Shown: piece after piece, positions 60,300 to 64,000 of the stretch
Position numbering within the stretch: position 1 is the stretch's first letter
Layout: every line of letters begins with the position of its first letter
Origin: Pseudomonadales bacterium
GTDB taxonomy: Bacteria; Pseudomonadota; Gammaproteobacteria; Pseudomonadales; Azotimanducaceae
NCBI GenBank assembly: GCA_024234635.1
Contig: JACKNX010000001.1
Location: 62,001-126,000, forward strand
Length of the DNA stretch: 64,000 bases
Direction: 5' to 3'
Position numbers and translations under genes: made by a program
The notes under the pieces: generated by a model
Seen by the model: only the letters and a program-made list of their open reading frames with translations
Databases searched by the model: none
Told to the model about the DNA's origin: nothing

Positions 60300-60887
60300 T
60301 CAGAGGCTGACACGTAGTCCGATACCGGAATAGCTGGCTTCCAACCGTTTTCCCAGGTCGCGGTTTCCCTCGATTTCCATGAACAACTCCACCGAGTCGT
60401 TGAGCGCGTAGTCCAGTTCCAGGCCACCGACCAGCAGATTCGTGGAACCGCCATCAAGGCGTTCGAACGCCATGCCGCCGGGCGATTCCCGCACGTCGGT
60501 CCGTACACGCTCCAGCGCCAGTTTCACCACGCCGGACAGGCGTTTCGCGGTGAAGAACCGATACTGTGTGCCCACGCCAATGGATTCGACCCTGGCCTCG
60601 TACGGGCCTGCTTCGTACTTGCGTTCTATGGAGGCTGATCGCAACCCTCGCACGAAAATGCCCCACTTTGGCGACAGCCAGTAACCGGCGCCGAGCTTGA
60701 CGGCAAATCCGGACTGATCGCTGCTGGAAACGGCTGCCTGTCCGATGTCCTGGAAATGCGCGGCTGCGGCACCCAGCGACAAATCAACAAAAACACCTTT
60801 CGCGGTATCAGCCCGAACCTGGCCGCCATGCAGCAGAAACAGGCCAATACAGCCTGCGAGGAACGGGTGTTTACGATATCGAGCCAT
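60300..60887 (-). CDS. Outer-membrane beta-barrel protein (OmpW/OmpA-like small barrel)
   Basis: A 195-residue protein with a signal peptide (cleavage near residue 26, GGQVRA-DTAK) and alternating strands, for example FAVKLGAGYWLSPKWGIFVRGL, ESIGVGTQYRFFT, LLVGGLELDYALN and a terminal SYSGIGLRVSL. This fits an eight-strand barrel of the outer-membrane-protein beta-barrel type. The last residue is Leu rather than Phe. Function unknown. The ATG at 60887 is chosen to begin with the basic signal; the upstream 60 residues of open frame are not plausible. Confidence 0.75.
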   Translation of the reverse strand: MARYRKHPFLAGCIGLFLLHGGQVRADTAKGVFVDLSLGAAAAHFQDIGQAAVSSSDQSGFAVKLGAGYWLSPKWGIFVRGLRSASIERKYEAGPYEARVESIGVGTQYRFFTAKRLSGVVKLALERVRTDVRESPGGMAFERLDGGSTNLLVGGLELDYALNDSVELFMEIEGNRDLGKRLEASYSGIGLRVSL

Positions 60888-61153
60888 GACGAATACTCCG
60901 ACTGATTCTGAAGAGGTCGCCATGCTGCGCCGGCAAACTTCGCGCAAAATGAAGGCTGTCTAAAGAATTGCCAAAGGCTTTGATTGTCCGGCTGGCAGCG
61001 CGTTGTCCGCGGGGATGCAGAACAGATTGACGCCTCGACTGGCAACGGCTCACCCTGGCTGAGCCGTCATGAGCGGTCATCTGACTCCCGACAATCCGCG
61101 CTGCGGGCAATTCCTTTAGCTATCCTTCAGCTGGTTCCGGCAGGATTGAATCC

Positions 61154-61429
61154 ATGCGAATCTGCCTACTTGAAGATGATCTGCTGCTTGGGCGCGCGCT
61201 GACGGCATGGCTGACTGCCGCCGGGGATCAGGTCACCTGGATACGACTGGCCCGCGACTTTGATCCCGCGACCGCCACCGATGACTTCGACGCCCTGGTT
61301 CTGGACCTGGGACTCGCCGATGCTGACGGCATAACCGTATTGCGCCGATTGCGGAAAACGGGGGCCTCCCTGCCCGTGGTGATTATTACGGCGCGCGGTG
61401 AACTGGATCAGAGACTGGACGGTCTCGAT
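61154..61429 (+). pseudogene. Truncated response regulator (receiver domain only, partly lost)
   Basis: The first 92 codons encode the N-terminal part of an OmpR-type receiver domain: LLEDDLLLG with the acidic pair, phosphoacceptor Asp51 in LVLDLGLADADG, and the IITARG Thr79 region up to RLDGLD. At 61430 similarity stops, before the Lys-Pro motif (normally ADDYLVKPF) and the whole DNA-binding domain. The frame then reads on into unrelated DNA and a tRNA-like sequence until 61534. A kinase partner is absent. The break marks a deletion or insertion point, and the gene is non-functional as a transcription factor. Confidence 0.85.
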
Positions 61430-61440
61430 TCCTCTGGAAT

Positions 61441-61512
61441 GTGCACGTCTGGGGATCAAACCCAGGAACGGTGGGTTAAAGCCCGGTGCTCTACCAGCTG
61501 GTTAATGGACCT
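61441..61512 (-). pseudogene. Degenerate tRNA-Lys remnant
   Basis: On the minus strand the D-arm-like TTAACCAGCTGGTAGAGC, an anticodon region CCGGGCTTTAACCC and a complete T-arm CTGGG-TTTGATC-CCCAG follow in tRNA order. Compared with a tRNA-Lys(TTT), one T is missing in the anticodon loop, the lower anticodon stem does not pair, and the 5' and 3' acceptor strands do not match. It is therefore unlikely to be functional. In many gammaproteobacteria tRNA-Lys lies after queC downstream of pal-cpoB, which is just where this remnant lies. Confidence 0.75.
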
Positions 61513-61596
61513 CAAAAAAAGAGGCGCATTGTAGTCGCGGGTCGGCGGGCAAACAACCTCCTGCCTGCCTGCAGAAACAATGCCTGGGCGCGCGGA

Positions 61597-62222
61597 TCAA
61601 ACCTTCTGCAGGGTGTATCGCGTAGATCTCATAACGGCAGCAGCGAAGCTCGCGATGACACAACGTCGCACAAGCCACAGGTAACGCTGGCCACGTTTCC
61701 GGTAGCAGGATACGGTCGCGCGCAGTCGAGGCGCCCAGCGCAGCCCCTCAAGAATGATGTCCGGCCTGGACAGGTGCTGCAGTGGGGCATGAATGGTCAT
61801 TCCGCTCCCTCCACACCCTCGCGGGTAAGTCAGATTGGCCAGCCGTTCAAAGGCCTCGATGAAGGTTACCGCAGTCGGGATACAGCCCGAGTAGCCCACT
61901 GCACGACGCCAATAAAAAATATCGCGCGACTGCACTTCCGCAGGCCAAAAGCACAGGAAAACCGTACGCGCGGGCACGTAGGCATGTAACGCCCTGCTGG
62001 CGCTTCGGGCACCGCGAGACTGTCTGTGAGCGCGAGCTGCCAAATTGCGCGAGGTCGACGGCACCGTGCGGCGCAATGTCGCGCACGGCAGACGGCTATC
62101 GCTGCCCGGGTCTCCGCGACGCAGCGACCGTAGTCGAAGGACAATGGTGACAATCAAAAACCCTGCGCCTTTGCCATGGCCAGCATGGTGGCGGAGTTTA
62201 TCCGCCGGATGTCAAACGTCAT
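61597..62222 (-). pseudogene. queC: queC pseudogene (7-cyano-7-deazaguanine synthase remnant)
   Basis: Read across frames, this stretch gives QueC in order: an ATG overlapping the queE stop (ATGA), NSATMLAMAKAQGF, LSFDYGRC, LTDSLAVPE, YVPARTVFL, RDIF, GLYPDC, FIEAFERLANL, MTIHAPLQHLS, TVSCY and CGLCD, ending in STRYT. The order is correct but these pieces lie in at least three frames with stops between. The ATP-binding SGGxDS loop is destroyed (reads IRRINS) and the zinc cysteines are separated. Hence several frameshifts, not one error. Without QueC, preQ0 and queuosine cannot be made unless another copy exists. Confidence 0.85.
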
Positions 62223-62896
62223 TTTCGCCCATCGGCCCGCCTGGTTACCCCAGATGACTTGTGCAACTGTAACTGCATGCGTACCGGGAGCTGGTCCTCC
62301 AGTATCCAGGCGGCCAGAACCGCTGGCTCCAGCTGTCCCTGCGACGGCGAGAACAGTACCTGTGCGTCGCGCTCATCCAGCCCGGTTTCCCGCAGCTTGA
62401 ACACCGCCCAGTCATAATCGCCCCGATCGCAGATGACAAATTTCACCTCGTCATGCGCGGTCAGCAACGCGAGGTTGGCCCACTCGTTTCGATGCACTTC
62501 GCCGGAGGCCGGTGTCTTGATATCGACAATTCGGCGCACACGCGCATCCACGGCGGCAATGGGCAAGGCTCCGCTGGTCTCCAGCGAGACGACATACCCG
62601 GCATCGCAAAGCGCCACCAGCAGTTCATGCACAGCCGGTTGTGCCAACGGTTCACCACCGGTTACGCAGACATACCGGGCACCATACCCGCACACCGTGT
62701 CGAGTATCTGCGCCACCGACTGACGCGTACCGCCGTGAAAGGCATAGTCCGTATCGCAGTAGACACATCGCAGCGGACAACCGGTAAGCCGCACGAACAC
62801 CGTGGGGTAGCCTGTGAGACTGGACTCACCCTGAAGCGAATGGAATATCTCGGTGATGCGCAGACTGGGCGCTTCCGATCGACTGGTGAGGGTCAT
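62219..62896 (-). CDS. queE: 7-carboxy-7-deazaguanine synthase QueE, altered C-terminus
   Basis: A 225-residue radical-SAM enzyme converting 6-carboxytetrahydropterin to 7-carboxy-7-deazaguanine. FHSLQGESSLTGYPTVFVR and the cluster motif GCPLRCVYC (CxxxCxxC) are intact, as are TGGEPLAQ and ETSGALP. The end is odd: after QLQLHK the usual (F/Y)IWGN appears only in another frame, so one base seems lost and the last dozen residues are foreign (SSGVTRRADGRK). The core may still be active. It lies 12 bases after cpoB and overlaps the queC pseudogene start. Confidence 0.85.
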   Translation of the reverse strand: MTLTSRSEAPSLRITEIFHSLQGESSLTGYPTVFVRLTGCPLRCVYCDTDYAFHGGTRQSVAQILDTVCGYGARYVCVTGGEPLAQPAVHELLVALCDAGYVVSLETSGALPIAAVDARVRRIVDIKTPASGEVHRNEWANLALLTAHDEVKFVICDRGDYDWAVFKLRETGLDERDAQVLFSPSQGQLEPAVLAAWILEDQLPVRMQLQLHKSSGVTRRADGRK

Positions 62897-62908
62897 TGCT
62901 GACGCGCG

Positions 62909-63805
62909 TCAGCGCAGTTCGCTGGCGTAAGTCTTGGCCAGGCCTGCCGCTGCGCTGTCCGGATGCTCCCGCTGCACGCGATCGAGGAATTCCAGCGCCC
63001 TGGCATTGTCGCCCAGCCGCTGATGGAGAACGCCCATCTTGTACATGGCATCCGGCGCTTTCGCATGCGCGGGGTACTCGTCGATTACCCGCATGAACGA
63101 CTGGCTGGCCAGATCCATCTTTGATTCGGCCAGATACAACTCCCCAAGCCAGTACAGCGACGGCGGTGTCTTCTGCCCGTTGGGATACTCATCCACCACG
63201 CGGCGGAACAAGGTAATGGACTTCTCGAATTCCCGCGACGTAGCTGCGGAAAACGCCTCCGCATAGAGGGCGTTTTCGCTGTCGGCAACAGGTTTCGAAG
63301 CAGCCGGTTTGCTTGCGGGCGGCGGATTCACAACGGTTGCGGAAGGTGTCGAGGCCGTCTGCGTCCCAGCAGAGGCGCTTGCGGGCGCAGGTTTGGGCGC
63401 TGTCGTTGCCGGCCCTGGTCGCCCGAGCGCCAGAACACGCTCGTCCAGGTTGCGGTATTGCTCCAGCTGCGCGGCTTCCAGCTTGCGGATCTGGTGCTGC
63501 TGTTCTTCCACCTGGCTACGCAGCACCTGTACTTCACCGCGCAGGGTCTGCAACTCGGCGAACAGCTGGGCGAGTCCCGACGGTGTCGACGGTGCGGTGT
63601 CCTGCGGCTGCGGCTGGGGTGTTTCCGGTCGATATTCCCGGTCTGGCGGTGCCGGCTCGAGGCGGGGCTTGGGTGCAATCGCCGTACTGGAACTGCGCTC
63701 CTCGATGGGAACCGCAGCGAACGCGGGCGTCAGGGCACAGAGGACAATCACCCCGACCAGAGGGACTCGAAGGCGCTGGAAGACTTTGCGGTTACGGCTC
63801 CGCAC
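62909..63805 (-). CDS. cpoB: Cell division coordinator CpoB (YbgF)
   Basis: A 298-residue periplasmic protein of the Tol-Pal system that coordinates outer-membrane constriction with peptidoglycan synthesis by PBP1b. It has a signal peptide (ending near ALTPAFA), a coiled-coil trimerisation part (AQLFAELQTLRGEVQVLRSQ onward), a low-complexity Ala/Pro/Thr linker, and three TPR repeats at the C-terminus (from ALYAEAFSAATSREFEKSI). The GTG at 63805 is chosen because AGGAGG lies four bases upstream and it gives a proper signal peptide. It follows pal by about 107 bases. Confidence 0.92.
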   Translation of the reverse strand: MRSRNRKVFQRLRVPLVGVIVLCALTPAFAAVPIEERSSSTAIAPKPRLEPAPPDREYRPETPQPQPQDTAPSTPSGLAQLFAELQTLRGEVQVLRSQVEEQQHQIRKLEAAQLEQYRNLDERVLALGRPGPATTAPKPAPASASAGTQTASTPSATVVNPPPASKPAASKPVADSENALYAEAFSAATSREFEKSITLFRRVVDEYPNGQKTPPSLYWLGELYLAESKMDLASQSFMRVIDEYPAHAKAPDAMYKMGVLHQRLGDNARALEFLDRVQREHPDSAAAGLAKTYASELR

Positions 63806-63912
63806 ATTGCCTCCTGTGCATTGGCGGTGGTGAAAGCCGGCAGAATGCATTGCGCCGGCTTTCCACACAAGACAAAGGGAAGGCGACAGTCATGGACTGC
63901 CGCCTGCCATCA

Positions 63913-64000
63913 TCAACGATAGTTGACGATACCGCGACGGTTGCGGCTCCACGCACTTTCGTCGTGGCCCGGATTTTCCGGTCGCTCTTCACCGTAGCTC
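63913..64000 (-). CDS. pal: Peptidoglycan-associated lipoprotein Pal, C-terminal end (partial)
   Basis: The last 28 codons of pal enter from the right edge: SYGEERPENPGHDESAW followed by SRNRRGIVNYR and stop. GEE.P.NPGH.E.AW..NRR is the conserved end of the OmpA-like domain of Pal, including the Arg residues near the peptidoglycan-binding site. The gene is cut by the window border. It confirms the pal-cpoB-queE order typical of gammaproteobacteria. Confidence 0.88.
   Translation of the reverse strand, partial: SYGEERPENPGHDESAWSRNRRGIVNYR

Noticed and set aside
61441..61512. Functional tRNA-Lys
   Set aside because: The anticodon loop lacks a base, the anticodon stem is broken and the acceptor strands do not pair.
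61486..61989. A 167-residue plus-strand open frame
   Set aside because: It lies opposite the queC remnant and the tRNA-Lys remnant, which explain the DNA better; the translation has no family resemblance.
1..64000. CRISPR array, prophage, insertion sequence or toxin-antitoxin pair
   Set aside because: No regularly spaced repeats, transposase, integrase, phage structural gene or typical toxin-antitoxin pair was seen on either strand.

Overview
The window is high-GC, densely coded bacterial chromosome, most likely from a gammaproteobacterium. This rests on the conserved neighbourhoods pal-cpoB-queE (right edge), miaB-ybeZ-ybeY-corC-lnt, and lptE-holA, and on single genes such as map and DUF1820. 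I cannot place it more precisely. Several loci show decay or rearrangement: queC and a tRNA-Lys are pseudogenes, a response regulator is truncated, and leuS is absent from its usual place between lnt and lptE.

Layout. 1-16 kb is mostly housekeeping: an unidentified partial gene, dgkA, a NUDIX hydrolase, an ABM monooxygenase, cobS-cobT, a histidine phosphatase, lptE-holA, then miaB-ybeZ-ybeY-corC-lnt on the minus strand, followed by an FMN-dependent hydroxy-acid dehydrogenase and a ferredoxin-reductase-type flavoprotein. 16-20 kb holds map and a divergent plus-strand run: a bacterial cereblon-like CULT-domain protein, a PTPS/QueD-like protein without an obvious catalytic Cys, an SDR, a BNR beta-propeller and a MoaD/ThiS-like protein ending in Gly-Gly. 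20-27 kb carries sugar-nucleotide genes (CDP-glucose 4,6-dehydratase, a 3,5-epimerase, UDP-glucose dehydrogenase) around a metallophosphoesterase, an amidohydrolase and an MFS exporter.

28.6-40.8 kb is the most striking region: ten plus-strand genes, almost all overlapping by 1-17 bases, with one promoter-like region flanked by two 21-base direct repeats. In order they are a MurG-like glycosyltransferase, an AlgE-type outer-membrane barrel, a second MurG-like glycosyltransferase, a phosphotransferase-like protein, two GT4 glycosyltransferases, an MsbA-type ABC transporter, two more phosphotransferase-like proteins and a sulfotransferase. I read this as an uncharacterised pathway making, modifying and exporting a surface or secreted (possibly sulfated) glycan or glycoconjugate. 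A DUF6502 gene divergent from it is a candidate regulator.

41-51 kb and 56-59 kb hold catabolic or lipid-type genes (metallo-beta-lactamase-fold hydrolase, crotonase, GPH-type transporter, four SDRs counting the one in the third cluster, P450, SRPBCC protein, TauD/TfdA dioxygenase, VOC protein, ACAD10-type phosphotransferase, DUF7064-type protein, acyl-CoA synthetase), suggesting CoA-dependent breakdown of a hydrophobic substrate such as a steroid or terpenoid. Between them are gmd-fcl (GDP-L-fucose synthesis) and a single-chain glycyl-tRNA synthetase. The right end runs from a DUF1499 membrane protein and a beta-barrel protein into the decayed block (truncated response regulator, tRNA-Lys remnant, queC pseudogene, queE with an altered C-terminus) and then intact cpoB and the 3' end of pal.
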